64,000 nt of DNA from Chrysomallon squamiferum (taxonomy: Eukaryota > Mollusca > Gastropoda > Neomphalida > Peltospiridae): contig CM022670.1 in NCBI GenBank assembly GCA_012295275.1, forward strand, positions 4,875,764 through 4,939,763, written 5' to 3'. The notes under the pieces are model-generated. The model saw nothing but the letters and a program-made list of their open reading frames with translations, searched no databases and was not told the origin of the DNA. The first letter of the stretch is position 1. Every line of letters begins with the position of its first letter. The translations under genes and the position numbers were made by a program. Shown in pieces: positions 1 through 11,640 of the stretch.

Positions 1-223
1 AATGAATAAATACCCCAAATTTTTTTTGTTATAATGAATTCTGAATTTTGTGCCCATGAGAAAAAGGCTTAATTTTTTTATTTTTATAGAATAGCACATC
101 TCAGATATGTGGTTGGTTTATTTGCCTAAACTGAACACTGACTAAGAATATGATATACTTACATAAATGTGTGTTTATTACATATTCTGTTGCTACGAAT
201 GCTTTATAAATTGTGTTTACTAG

Positions 224-1560
224 ATACGACTGGTATCAGACCCAGACTCACGTTATTGTCACTATTTTGCTGAAGAATGTAGACAAAGACAATGTGATTT
301 GCGACATCCAAGAAACAAATGTGAGTGCTTTAAATCTGGTGTGTTAACTACAACTAGAAATTGATGTATGATAATATTCTTTTCAAAATACAAATCTGTA
401 ACTTAATTTCAATTATTATCAGGTGGTTATATTATTAAGGTTAGGATTTTGTTTTTGCTTTGAACTATTTGTATGTAATTATGCATTTTGATACAATTAT
501 TTTTATATATACAACTGTAGAAAGTTTAGATATCAACATTTCTGTTTGAATTTCTTTCCATTTCTTTTATGATATATATATAAAGAAAATAAAATTTAAA
601 AAAATGTGTATAATTATATAAAATGTTTTTGTTTTTTTATTCAAAATAGAACAGTGCAATGAAATTTATCTTGATTAATTTTTTCATTTATCCATTCATT
701 CTTTGTTACAGTTGTAATATGGCTGTGGGGTATTATATTACAGTGCCTTCCAAATAATCTTGTTTTGGTATCATTTTTAGTTAAATGTCGAAGTAAAAAG
801 ATCAGATCACGAAGATTACAATCTTCAGGTTAATCTTGCGCATCCTGTTGTTCCACAGCAATCCACATTCAAGGTGACACCCACAAAGGTAAATTTTTAT
901 TATTTATAAATTATATATATAATATTTAAAATAAATAAAAAGTGATATATTTTCCTTGTTATGAAAAAAGGTTTAAATGTGTGCAATTGTGAATTCAGGT
1001 GTTTCCACAACATTAAGACATTTTTAAAATGTGAAAACAAAATTGGGTTCAAAATATATTTGCTGAAATGTTATTTTGACGTTCATTTATGAAAAAGAAA
1101 TGATTTGTAAAATAAAATTCAAGAATAATCTCATGCAGTTTGTTTTGTTTTCCCATGAAGATTGAGGTGAAATTGAAGAAAACTGAAGGACTGCAGTGGA
1201 CAAATCTGGAAGGTGATGGTCAAAGCAAAGTTGAACCAGTGTGTCCAGGTGACCTTTATTATTTTTATCTTTTTCTGTTATTGTATAGTCAGAAACACAG
1301 ATCCGTAACTAAATAAACGGACATATGGAGAACAAAATTCAGTGAGCGAGTGAGCAATTCAAAATTCACAGTGCATTTGCAGTGAATATTATCTGTCCTG
1401 ATGCACATCAAAAATGTTCATCCATGTTACATAAAGTGAAATGTGGATAAACACATGCTGAAGCTTAAAATGATAACGTAATTGTATTTTTAAATATCTT
1501 TATTCTTTTCCTTTTTTCTTTTGATGGATTTTGTTTTCATTGTTGTTATTGTTATTGTTG

Positions 1561-1602
<42 letters not shown>

Positions 1603-2540
1603 TTATTATTTTTATTATTATTGGAAGTGTTTACTATTTTGGGAAGACAGTAATTTCTGAGGGGGCCAATAAAAATAAATACATTTGTAGTTTCTCTTCT
1701 TTTACTTGATAAAAAGTTATAAACATGGTGACTGACAAAAAAAAGTTTTGGAACCTGGGGTCTTAAGTATACATTTTATTTTATTGTCTGTCACAGCTTG
1801 GCAAATATTTCCATTAACAGTTTATGAACCTTTATGTTATTAACAATTAAAAATCATCACAAGTTGTTTTGCTATTAAACAGAAGTTCAGAAGTATCCTT
1901 CATCAAGTCATTATACAAGAAATTGGGATAAACTAGCAAAAGAGGTTGCTGAGGAAGAGAAGAATGAGAAGAAAGAGGGAGACGCAGCTTTGAATTCTCT
2001 CTTTCAGCAGATATATTCTGATGGCTCGGATGAAGTTAGGAGGGCTATGGTTAAATCGTTTGTAAGTTAACTTCTTATATTTATTAAATTTATATATCAT
2101 TAAAGGGACAGTCAAGCAATGTTCAGCTTTTAAATCCTTTCTTGCACAATGCTTTTAAATAATAAACCATCATTGCATTTAAATAACAGTCCAACAGAGG
2201 CCTAGAACTCATGGGTAAAGCTTTCAATATAGGCTAGATTGGTCTTGGATTAAACCTGTCTTATGTGCTAATTAGACTTGTTTTCCTCATTCCTGCCTGT
2301 TCACATAAGTGAAGTACAAAAGACTATTGTGTCTTCTGTCTTTGGTAAAGTGCACATAAAAGGAAATTTTCAGCTAATCAAGGTTAGTCTCTGGTTGCAT
2401 GTTTGAGACAAATTTTATTTCTTTTCTTGTAGTATGAATCTGGTGGCACTGTTCTCAGTACAAACTGGAAAGAGGTTGGAACTGAAAAAGTAGAGGTGAA
2501 ACCTCCTGACGGCATGGAATTCAAGAAGTGGGACAGTTAG
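224..2540 (+). CDS. SUGT1: SGT1 co-chaperone, C-terminal part (5 exons; 5' end off window)
   Basis: Coding exons 224-320, 781-888, 1161-1248, 1883-2061 and 2433-2540 have flanking AG/GT sites, compatible phases (2/0, 0/0, 0/1, 1/0, 0) and a TAG stop at 2538-2540. They encode 192 residues. Exons 1-3 form a CS (p23-like) domain opening with [10 protein letters not shown] and closing with [10 protein letters not shown]. Exons 4-5 form the SGS domain ([24 protein letters not shown], then a terminal [10 protein letters not shown]). This is the CS-SGS architecture of SGT1, an HSP90 co-chaperone that links HSP90 to SCF ubiquitin ligases, kinetochore assembly and NLR-type receptors. The N-terminal TPR part must lie left of the window. 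A polyadenylation hexamer AATAAA at 2657-2662 lies about 120 bases after the stop. The family match is strong; only the upstream exons are unseen. Confidence 0.93.
1560..1622. repeat. (ATT)n microsatellite in SUGT1 intron 3
   Basis: A run of ATT units with a few TTTATT interruptions lies in the intron between exons 3 and 4 of SUGT1. It yields a spurious poly-Ile reading frame. Confidence 0.9.
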
Positions 2541-2800
2541 AAGTGTGAACTGAATTAACATTAAACGTCCCAAAAACAACAACACAACAAACCAAAAGCA
2601 TTTGTGATAAGTGTGCCAGAAATTTCCTGAAAGAAAAATATCTTTAAAATAACTGAAATAAAAATTTTCTTCAAAATAAATAAAATCATCTTTAATATAA
2701 TTGAAAGAAATTTTTGTTCAAAATGACTGAAAAGAAAATATTATTTCGAAGAAAAATATTTTTCAAAACTTTTGATGTAGCCTGTTCCTTCCATTCAGTG

Positions 2801-2849
<49 letters not shown>

Positions 2850-4181
2850 TTGGAAAAATGTTTTCTACTGATTTAATGATTATCGGCTGTGCGTAGGTTG
2901 TGTATTAAATAGAAAGGATATTTCTGTACGACTACTTCAGAAATCAAATTACTATCAGTGAATGTTGAGGAAAAACCTGATAACTCAATTTTATCATTGT
3001 TTCATTTAATCAGTTTAACAAAAATAATAATATTGAGGGTTGTTAAATAAGTTGTTTTTATACCATCTGAATTATAACAGTCCAGCACTTTTTTTCTGGA
3101 CATTTTTGTGTTATAGCAAAGAATTTTCAATACCTGTCTTCTGGCCTGACTTTATCTTAAAGTTACTTGCTTGTCAGCTCATTTCTGCCCATTTCATATG
3201 CCAGACAGCAGCTTATTTTACGTCATACAATCAGTATTTATAGCTGTACAGTGGCTACATACAAGCATTTGCTTTAATATATTACTGTTACTATTTTAAT
3301 GAAATACAGGTGCATCTGGAATCATTTGAAAAATTAATAATTATTCACAGAAAAGTAACATTTCCACCACTTTCCCTGTGGAATAGTTGAAACTGTTTTT
3401 GTAATAATTGATATGCAAATAACTTACATATTCACAGAGTGAGTTTAATGTTTCCACACTTGTTTCTCACAATCAAATCCAGTCAAGTTAACCTGTAAAT
3501 TCATTTATTCAGGTAATTTTACGATTGTGTTAGCATTACACCTGAAAAATAAAGCAGTAGTCATGTAATGAATGGAGTCAGAAGCAAAAAAAAAATTAAA
3601 ATATGAATTACGATTTAAGCTTTAATGGTACACATCACGTCTTCTCAAAACAAGCGCTACAACAAAATATATTTTATATGCTGTTATCACCATAAACGTT
3701 GTATTCACTGGCCATTTATAATTTGCAACAATTAAAATAACAGACACATTCATTTTTGCTTCTTTAATATGTGTGTGTGTTAGTAAATGTTAACATAAAT
3801 GCTTGTTTAAAATTTATTTACTTACAAAAATAAAATCTTGGGAACCATTTTCATACTGATAAATATACAGTGTATGTAAATTATGGCTTTGTGGATTTTT
3901 AAATACAAATAAGGAGAGACTGTAGTGTGTTCATAACTTACTCTTCTTATTAAAATAAATTTAATATTTATTAGTGTTTGATACATACCTCTTTTTACCT
4001 TACTATTCATTTAAAAACAAAATATCTTTTAAATGTTTTGAGTAAATATTTTTAAAAATTGTAAATTAGGTTCCCAAGATTGCTTTCTAATTATTATCAA
4101 ATATACCTGCTTTAAATCTTTTTTCACTGTCCTAATTTTTAAACTGAAAATGCTGTTACTGGTATTTATAAAATTTATCTT
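2541..4181. other. Intergenic: SUGT1 3' flank
   Basis: A+T-rich DNA downstream of SUGT1, containing the likely 3' UTR end near 2657-2690 and an (ATT)n run at about 2806-2848. I see no coding exon, RNA gene or element ends here. Confidence 0.6.
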
Positions 4182-5158
4182 TTTGTCTGTTAAAGTAATC
4201 TAAATTTACTTATTTTTCTTCAAAGAATGTATTATTATCAGTTATTTTAAATTGAGCATTTATCACACTTGGTTTGTTTTACAAGTTTAAATCAAATTGT
4301 TTGATAACCACATTTTTTTTTTTTTTTTTTTTTTTTTCACTTAACCAGTTCTACTTTTTATCATTTGTTGTAGTTTTGTTCTAACTTTCAAATTTTGTTT
4401 TGACATAAATGGTTTTCAGTAATTTTTAAGTTTATTGGTTGTTCATATATTCAGGCTTTGTTTTTTAAAAATATGTCTTAAAAAATAGAAAATAAAAACA
4501 ATCTTGCAAACCACAATTTAGTAAATAATAACAATAGTAACTTCAAACCAACAATTTTGAGATTTTTAATTATTTATTGTGTTTTTATTTAATTATTTAT
4601 TTTTTAAAATCTGTTATTATTATTTATAATGATTATTTGTTTATTGTTATTTATTTATGGGACTTTTCTTCAGTTAGAGACAAATCTTAGATGTCGACAT
4701 TCCCCAGCGTACATAAGTCCATACTGGCACAGTCCTTTACTGACTAATTTTTTAAAATTAAACAGTTAACACTTTTTAAGTCTTAGTAACTGACTAATGC
4801 AGTATAAGGCCGATTATTTCCAACTTTGGTTTTAAGAATTATTTTGCATTTTATTTTATTCAGTTAAAGAACTCTGCACATATTGCTCACATATTAAATG
4901 ACTGCTGTGCTATGATAAGTGGAATGGGGTATGCATCAAGCAAATTTGTTGTGTGGGGACATTTAGAAAAAACCTCAGGTATAAGGTATGCTGTGACATG
5001 TATGTTTTGTTTTATATAGGATCTTGCAGAACAAACCACCTATGTAAGTTGGGGAGACTGTAAAATTTGTTCTGGTAACTGATTGTATAAAACGTTTTTC
5101 AGTGTTTACTTTGGTGATCAAAATACAGCAGACTGTAACGTGCCTCTCAAATTATCTG

Positions 5159-5517
5159 TTCAAAAGTTTCAAAGTATTGTCATCAAAACTTTCCATTTTG
5201 ATAACAGCTGAATTTCTAACTACTCTAATAAAAATGTCCTTAGTTTTTAAATTTAAAGTATTACCATCTATACAATAGTTCTGTTTCAAAAATAAAATAA
5301 TCTTCAGTTATTTTTATTACTGGTATTGTAAATGTCCATTTGTTAAAATAATAAACATTATGTCATAGTTTTTATTTTGTTGTTGATTTTACAAATTCAG
5401 TATGGTTCATTTTTAGGTTATCCATCAGAGAGAATGTACAGGCACCCTTGCTGTGGACAAAACTTCAATATATATATTTTTTATTTTTAAATTTTAAAAT
5501 TTCTAAATTTATTTATT

Positions 5518-5565
<48 letters not shown>

Positions 5566-6449
5566 TGTTTGGGTTTGGGTTATTTTTATTTTGGGTTTTT
5601 TTTTTGGTTGTTGGATGGATTTCTTTTATGTGATTTATTCTAAACCATTTCCAGCAAAGCCGACACATAAGTCCCAGGATCAATCCCCTTTAACCACACA
5701 TTTAACTTTTTTTCATTTCAAACACTTACCTACAGCTGGTTTATCAGGCTGTGGTGTGTAGTTTGCAGTCACTGGAAAAATGCATGTATAAATAAATAAA
5801 CTGATGGTGTCCATATAATGGTGGAAACAAATTTCCTCAAGTATTACTTATATGAAATGACTGGCATCTAATTATAAATATTAACATGCTGAAGTGACAT
5901 TAAACAGTCACTGTGTTATGGAATCCCTTTCAATCAACATTTTATGCTGATGTCAAAATAATTTAAATTCAATGCGCAAAGGATTGAAGAGTTTCCAAAA
6001 AAGGTAAAGAGTCACTTAAGATTGTCTCTATAATTTTAAATGTTTTGTTTTAGTTTTTACCTTGTTATTAAAGCTTATTAAAGCTACAAAATAGTTGTTG
6101 AACAAAATATCACAATAAATTAATGTGTAACAAAATCTAAACTATGAAAGACAAAAACTTTATTTTGTGACATGTTTTAACAATGATCTATCATTTTAAA
6201 GTTTGTGTTGAAAATTTTTCACAGTAACTAAACATAAAAAGTAAGTAAAAATTCCATCTTGTCACAAATCAAAGGTTATGACCTCTATATGCCTCTGCCG
6301 GCATATTTTACGTAAGTATGAAATTACAGTAGCTTGAAAGTAACAACAGAAACATCCAAGTTAATAAATTAAAAAAATAATTGCAAGCAATAAATGTGTA
6401 AAATTACATAAAAAATATATAATGCAAGTAATCAAAAAGAAGTGAACAT
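5159..6449. other. Segment present only in duplication unit A
   Basis: About 1.29 kb sits between the left and gene blocks of unit A. Unit B has only about 52 unrelated bases at that position. It holds a TTTA/ATT microsatellite at about 5505-5565 and A+T-rich sequence without a recognisable ORF or terminal repeats. It is either an insertion in A or a deletion in B. Confidence 0.7.
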
Positions 6450-6630
6450 TTTAAAAATGTATTTTGAAAGTATTTATTTTATATGTATGTATGTATGTGT
6501 GAAACAAAGTGACTGAACATAAACTTTATAATCGTTATTAAAAATTATTCATAAACGTACTTAATAACAAACCGATTTTTTTTTGTTTGTTTTTTCGTTT
6601 GCTGGAAATGGACTATCGATTCAGCCACAT

Positions 6631-8118
6631 TTAACTGTTCTCATCATCCTGGTTTTGAAGCCGCTGTAGTAACTGGTGTCTCACTACTTGCACGTCAGGA
6701 CGTCTTCTCTGTCTGTTTCTGTTTGAAGACGGAGACACTCGTAAACCAGTTGTCGGAACATAAATTTCGCGCCGAGAATTTCTTGTGCGTCTGCTCTGCA
6801 TGGGAGGAGAGATGTTATCGATATTCTCATTCTGTATTGTTTCCTGTGTTGATCGTCTGTCCATGATTCTCTGGGTTATAGCTTCAATAGCTTCTGCGTC
6901 CAAAAGATCCGGTTCTTCTTCTTGGTTTTCTGGAGTGTGTGCTGAGTAATCGTCCGCTGGTTCTGTGGCATAATCGTCATAGTCGAAAAGGCAGAAACTT
7001 CGTTGAAACTGTCGCACTTTTTCTTGTCTTTCTTCTAAATCGAAAATATAAAGCTGATGAGCAGGGACGGGCTGCTTCAGTTGAAGGTCCTGGTTTGTTG
7101 CAAGTTCTCCCAGCATGCTCATTTCTGACAGAAATGCTCCTTCATTTGGGACTTCAAATCCCACTGAAACAAAGAGTTCGTCATCATCGTCAGTGTCTGC
7201 TGTTTTACTAAATTCATCTTCTTTTTCTTTCATTTTATCATGCAGAACAAACAGTTGTTTGATGTCATTTGATGCACGAGCTTGTATAAACGATTCATAA
7301 TTTTTTCTTAGATCAGACACATTCTCAGTCACTCCATAAAATTTTGTGTTGATTTTATTCTTTTGTTCTTTTATTTGCTGTTGCATCATCGTGGTCAGTG
7401 CCTCTTGTCTTCTTTCCAAAAGCAGACGATACTCAATGAAAGTATCTTTTATTTTATTTCGCAGTTTTCTCTCCAATAGATCCAGCCTTTTAGATGCATT
7501 AGCCAGAGCGTCTGATCTGATTCTCATTTTTTCCAAAATCTGCTTGCTTTTGTTTTCAACGTCGTTGAACTCTTCTGAGTTTTCACTAAGAGCTTCAGAG
7601 ACATCTACGATATTGTGTCCTTGTTGTTCCTTGTGATCTAAAACAGTACAGTCTCTACACACAGGCATCACACACTTTTTGCAAAAAAAATTCAGAGGTT
7701 GGTTTTCGTGTTTAGAACATACATTCTTTGACTTGACCACCGCCTGATTCAAAAAGTCTATCATTTGTATAACCCTGTGATCATTTGGTAGCTTCTTAAT
7801 TTCTCCTCGACTAAGGTAAATTTCCACTCTGCACTGTGGACATTTCAAGGTCCCATCAAGTGTTTCGTCTCCCCAAAGAAGCGTTCGTCTGGCAGCTGGC
7901 TGACTGTGGTCAAACACCTGCTTCAAACATGGAAGGCAGAAGGTATGATTACAAGGCAAGGATTTGGCAGGGCGCTCGTCAACATCGTATTTTTCACGAC
8001 AGACTTGACAACGTAAAAACTGCTCTTCAAAAGATGTTTCATCGACAATCAAGCTCCTGCTTGTAGCTCCTTCGTCCTTCGTCGGAGCGTCCGTTGCAGC
8101 AGATCCTTCAGATGTCAT
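6631..8118 (-). CDS. TRIM-type RING/B-box E3 ubiquitin ligase, copy A
   Basis: One uninterrupted exon of 495 residues. I chose the ATG at 8116-8118 because the in-frame extension upstream lacks an ATG and soon meets a stop. The domain order is tripartite-motif. A C3HC4 RING has ligands C37, C40, C56, H58, C61, C64, C93 and C96, with a long insert before the last CPQC. A B-box 2 spans about 134-168 (C134, H137, C146, C149, C154/C157, H162, H168). A coiled coil rich in E/K/Q/R covers about 176-305. An acidic stretch (TADTDDDDEL) and an Arg-rich tail (about 443-485) follow. No NHL, SPRY, filamin or other C-terminal recognition domain is visible. RING/B-box proteins of this class usually act as E3 ubiquitin ligases that oligomerise through the coil; substrates cannot be inferred. 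The lack of introns suggests a retrogene origin before the duplication. The exact TRIM subfamily is unresolved. Confidence 0.88.
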   Translation of the reverse strand: MTSEGSAATDAPTKDEGATSRSLIVDETSFEEQFLRCQVCREKYDVDERPAKSLPCNHTFCLPCLKQVFDHSQPAARRTLLWGDETLDGTLKCPQCRVEIYLSRGEIKKLPNDHRVIQMIDFLNQAVVKSKNVCSKHENQPLNFFCKKCVMPVCRDCTVLDHKEQQGHNIVDVSEALSENSEEFNDVENKSKQILEKMRIRSDALANASKRLDLLERKLRNKIKDTFIEYRLLLERRQEALTTMMQQQIKEQKNKINTKFYGVTENVSDLRKNYESFIQARASNDIKQLFVLHDKMKEKEDEFSKTADTDDDDELFVSVGFEVPNEGAFLSEMSMLGELATNQDLQLKQPVPAHQLYIFDLEERQEKVRQFQRSFCLFDYDDYATEPADDYSAHTPENQEEEPDLLDAEAIEAITQRIMDRRSTQETIQNENIDNISPPMQSRRTRNSRREIYVPTTGLRVSPSSNRNRQRRRPDVQVVRHQLLQRLQNQDDENS

Positions 8119-10892
8119 GTTTAATCTATAAGCATTAAGAAACAATAATATGCACCTTGAAACATATTTGTGGAATTATACTAACAAATAAGCTACTACA
8201 ATACACCATTAGTGGATATTCGTGGACCACCGGCTTTAATAATAATTTTAAAAATTAATAAATATTTTTATAATTTATGTTTATCTTTAAAATATAAACG
8301 CAATTTTATTTTTCTTTACTGAATTTAAACAATAAAAGTAAGAATGACGGTTTCAGTTGCTACTAAGTGTTTCTTCTTTATTAAGGGAGTTCCTTCTTTT
8401 TTAATTTACAACTTATAAAATTAATAAACAGTACATATATATATATATAAAATAAGATTTTGAGTGATAAATATTGAAATATTTTAATATTAAATCTGTA
8501 ATGTACGTTTATGAACTGTCTTCTTAACTATAAGTGTACACAGGCACACACATACATTTATTAATAATAACAATGACTTTCTTTATAATTATTTTTTTAT
8601 CTTTCTTTACTGAATTTAAACAATAAAAGTAAGAATAACGGTTTCAGTTGGTACTAAGTGTTTCTTCTTTATTAAGGGAGTTCCTTCTTTATTAATCTAC
8701 AACTTATAAAATTAATAAACAGTACATATATATATATAATAAAATAAGATTTTGAGTGATAAATACTGAAATATTTTAATATTAAATCTGTAATGTACGT
8801 TTATGGACTGTCTTCTCAACTATAAGTGTACACAGGCACACACATACATTTATTAATAACAATCACTTTCTTTTAATTATTTTTTTTTATCTGATAACAA
8901 CTGAAGAATAAAAATAAGTTACAAATAAAAGAGACTTACTAAAGTAAAAACCTTAATTTTCGTGAGTTCAGAACAATCTTTTCTTACTTCTTTCTTACCT
9001 GTAAAATATCAAGCTCACTTAAAGTTAATAGGAAGTACTAATGTATAAACAAAACTATGCTTACATTTAAACTGTTTACCAACACTACAGTGTTATTTAT
9101 AAACCTAGCACAAAGAAACTATGACGAGTGTTGGTGCTCCAAAATATATGTCAACAGAATCAATAAAGCAGATCATACGATCATACGATTTAACCTAGTT
9201 ACAAATTGACAAAAAACAACACACCTGTCTTTAATGCACTGTGAATTAATAGCTAAATATTTTGCATCAAAATTAATAGACATTTTACCGATATTCTGGA
9301 AATGAAACCGAAGTACTTCGTTTCTCATTGTTTACAAATCGCCATGCCACCGAAGGGTGTATGTCGTCTGCGTTTTATTCCTGCACTGTGGCCATGTGCC
9401 AAAAACCAAAACAAACACCCCCATCTTACCATAAACATTTAGTCATCGGTACACTTACATCAGCTGTATAATAAGGGGGAAATCAGTTATTTTAAAATTC
9501 TCACATTACCTTTAATAATGTGATCTGCGAATGTATTCCAGATGATTACTGTTCTTCAGAAGATGTATTAATAGCCGATCGAATAACTGATCTCGCTATT
9601 GTTTGACAAATTTTACAGGTCTGGACAAGAACTGAATTATATTAATGTTGCAGTAACACAGACACGTTCGACGGCCAATTGTGTTACTTAATTCGATAGG
9701 TAATCGAAACGGTAGTTACGGTAAATTTCAGTTGAAAAAAATAACGAAAGAAAGCACAGAAAATTAGTACTTGCTTTAATTTTTATTATTATTTGGATAA
9801 AAATATAGCTTGTCCTTTTAACAAACTTTCTACTGTCTAAAGCAATATTTATTATTATTAATGTATTACTAAAAATTGCCAATATATAATATTTTTATTA
9901 TTAATTTGTTATATTTTTCTGTTTATTTTATAGTAGGAAGATAAAACATTGGTTCGATCACCAATGATATATGCATGCGTGTACAGTGTGTGACAATAGT
10001 TTAATACGTAGTTAAAATCTGACCACATTTCAGTTCCTATACTAATAGAAACAGAGCCATAGTAATAGTAATAATAATAATATGCGCTACAAGCCGCTCC
10101 TATATAATTTGAAAGTGTCGTGCGTAATGACTAATTCAGATATCACGTTCCAAACACTGAAATTAAATATGTAGAAATTGTTAAAGAGAAACGATTAATA
10201 ATTTACAAATACAGGCGAATTGGTGCCCCATACATAATTACAGATGTTGTTTGTACTGGCGGTAGTTTACATAGGTAGATAAGTTTCCTATTATATTCAC
10301 AAATCGTAATTGTTTGTGAATACCTGGTTCATTTATATCTTGCTCTCCACCCTAATCATGAATACAAAGAATTATAATTACGCATATTAAAGTTATATGC
10401 AAAATGAAATGCTGTGATAACGTACATGTGTTTGTGTGCGTGTGTGTGTGTTTTAATGGTTATCAGCTCAGATGACTCAACTATTGAGAAGCATCATACA
10501 GCACAAGACTGCTCCTAATTCAACGAATCTTTCTACCAGTGTTTTGTCCAGCGCGTGAAGAATGGCAGCAGAAAATAAAAGTTACCTGGAAAAATATTGA
10601 TAGAAAATATCGAACTGTGAAAGTTCAGAAGAAAATGACATCCATATTTTTGTTTACTATTATTATTATCAAACTTGGCATATGTATTTCACGAGTGAAA
10701 TTTTTATATGTATAATTTTAAAATGTTTTCAGAGTTTGATTCTTGATCAGATAAGGCTTTTATGTATTTTTCTTTTTTCTTTTTTTTATATCTCTATTTT
10801 CAGTATAATTCTGAATACTTTATACTGAAATGATATTTCCAAAATGTGTATTTTATTAACTTCAGTGTATATTAAAGCTCTTGTGAAAAAAA

Positions 10893-10893
<1 letters not shown>
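8119..10893. other. 5' flank of TRIM copy A
   Basis: This stretch is upstream of the minus-strand TRIM gene, with no further gene recognised. It holds two direct 291-bp repeats (8311-8601, 8602-8891) and A+T-rich DNA shared with unit B. Promoter and 5' UTR of copy A should lie in its first part. I see no clear core-promoter signal. Confidence 0.6.
8311..8891. repeat. Two-unit direct repeat, period about 291 bp, unit A only
   Basis: The block beginning tttctttactgaatttaaac at 8311 recurs at 8602. The two units share nearly the same sequence through an (AT)n stretch and the cacaggcacacacatac segment. Unit B has a single copy of this block, starting near 14560 and split by an insert, so the tandem copy arose in A after the large duplication, or was lost from B. 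Confidence 0.88.

Positions 10894-10940
<47 letters not shown>
10894..10940. repeat. (GT)n microsatellite, unit A
   Basis: An uninterrupted TG run lies directly left of the reverse-transcriptase remnant. The orthologous run in unit B (17156-17198) is interrupted by CT. Confidence 0.92.
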
Positions 10941-10941
10941 C

Positions 10942-11393
10942 TGCCTCGGGAAACTGTTTATCGCGGTGTTAAATAATAAACTGAAGTTGTATCTTGAAAC
11001 AAATAATATACTTTCTAAAGTTCAGGCACGATTTTGGAAGGATTATTGTACAAATTCTGTTGTTATTCCATAAAATTGATTATAACCGAAGACATCATTC
11101 CTCGAACACATTTTTACATTATATGGATTAGTTGAACTGAAGAAGGCACGAAAGAAAAACGTTTATGAACATTTATAGATTTCAACAAAGGTTTTGATTC
11201 AGTGTGGAAAATCGGACTATGGGGAAAATTAATTCAAAATGGCATAAATGGTAAATGTTTCCAGATAATTTACTATATGACCTTGTCACTGTACTTTTTG
11301 CAGACAATTACCAAAATATGCAAAAATTACGTTTTTGATTCTTACTCCAGTAAATGGAAACTTACAGTAAACTGTGAAAAAAAAAAAAAAAAA

Positions 11394-11426
<33 letters not shown>

Positions 11427-11640
11427 AAAAACAAACAAAAGAAACAAACGAAAGTCTTAATTTTTAATCGTAACCACAAAAATTACAAAGAAATAGTTTT
11501 ATGGCGGAAAATCAAAGCTTGATAATTTAGAAAGTTATAAATATTATTTTTCATAAATCGAACAGATTTACTAAGGCAAGAAACGTTATATATATACAAG
11601 CACAGAAAGCTAGAGATTGCATTCTACGACAAGGAAAACG
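10942..11640 (+). mobile_element. Non-LTR retrotransposon reverse-transcriptase remnant (unit A)
   Basis: Conceptual translation with several frame changes gives recognisable RT blocks. They are CLGKLFIAVLNNKL followed by YLETNNILSKVQARF at 10942-11050 and FIDFNKGFDSVW at 11172. A fragment resembling the catalytic FADD-like region (LFADNYQNMQ) and KWKLTVNCEK lie near 11290-11375. A tail resembling the post-catalytic LIFN block is split off by an A/AAT-rich insertion (about 11378-11432). These match the order of blocks in LINE-type (Jockey/CR1-like) RTs. Stops, frameshifts and a missing stretch before the catalytic block show it is dead. No 5' UTR, endonuclease or intact 3' end is seen. The clade is not resolved. 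Confidence 0.75.
11378..11432. repeat. A-rich/(AAT)n tract inside the RT remnant
   Basis: Poly-A, then AAT units, then poly-A with AAAC interruptions, breaking the RT reading frame. Confidence 0.85.

Noticed and set aside
6939-8066. Several plus-strand frames of 60-96 codons opposite the TRIM genes (also 12827-14314)
   Set aside because: They mirror the minus-strand TRIM coding sequence, recur in both copies only because of the duplication, and show no domain.
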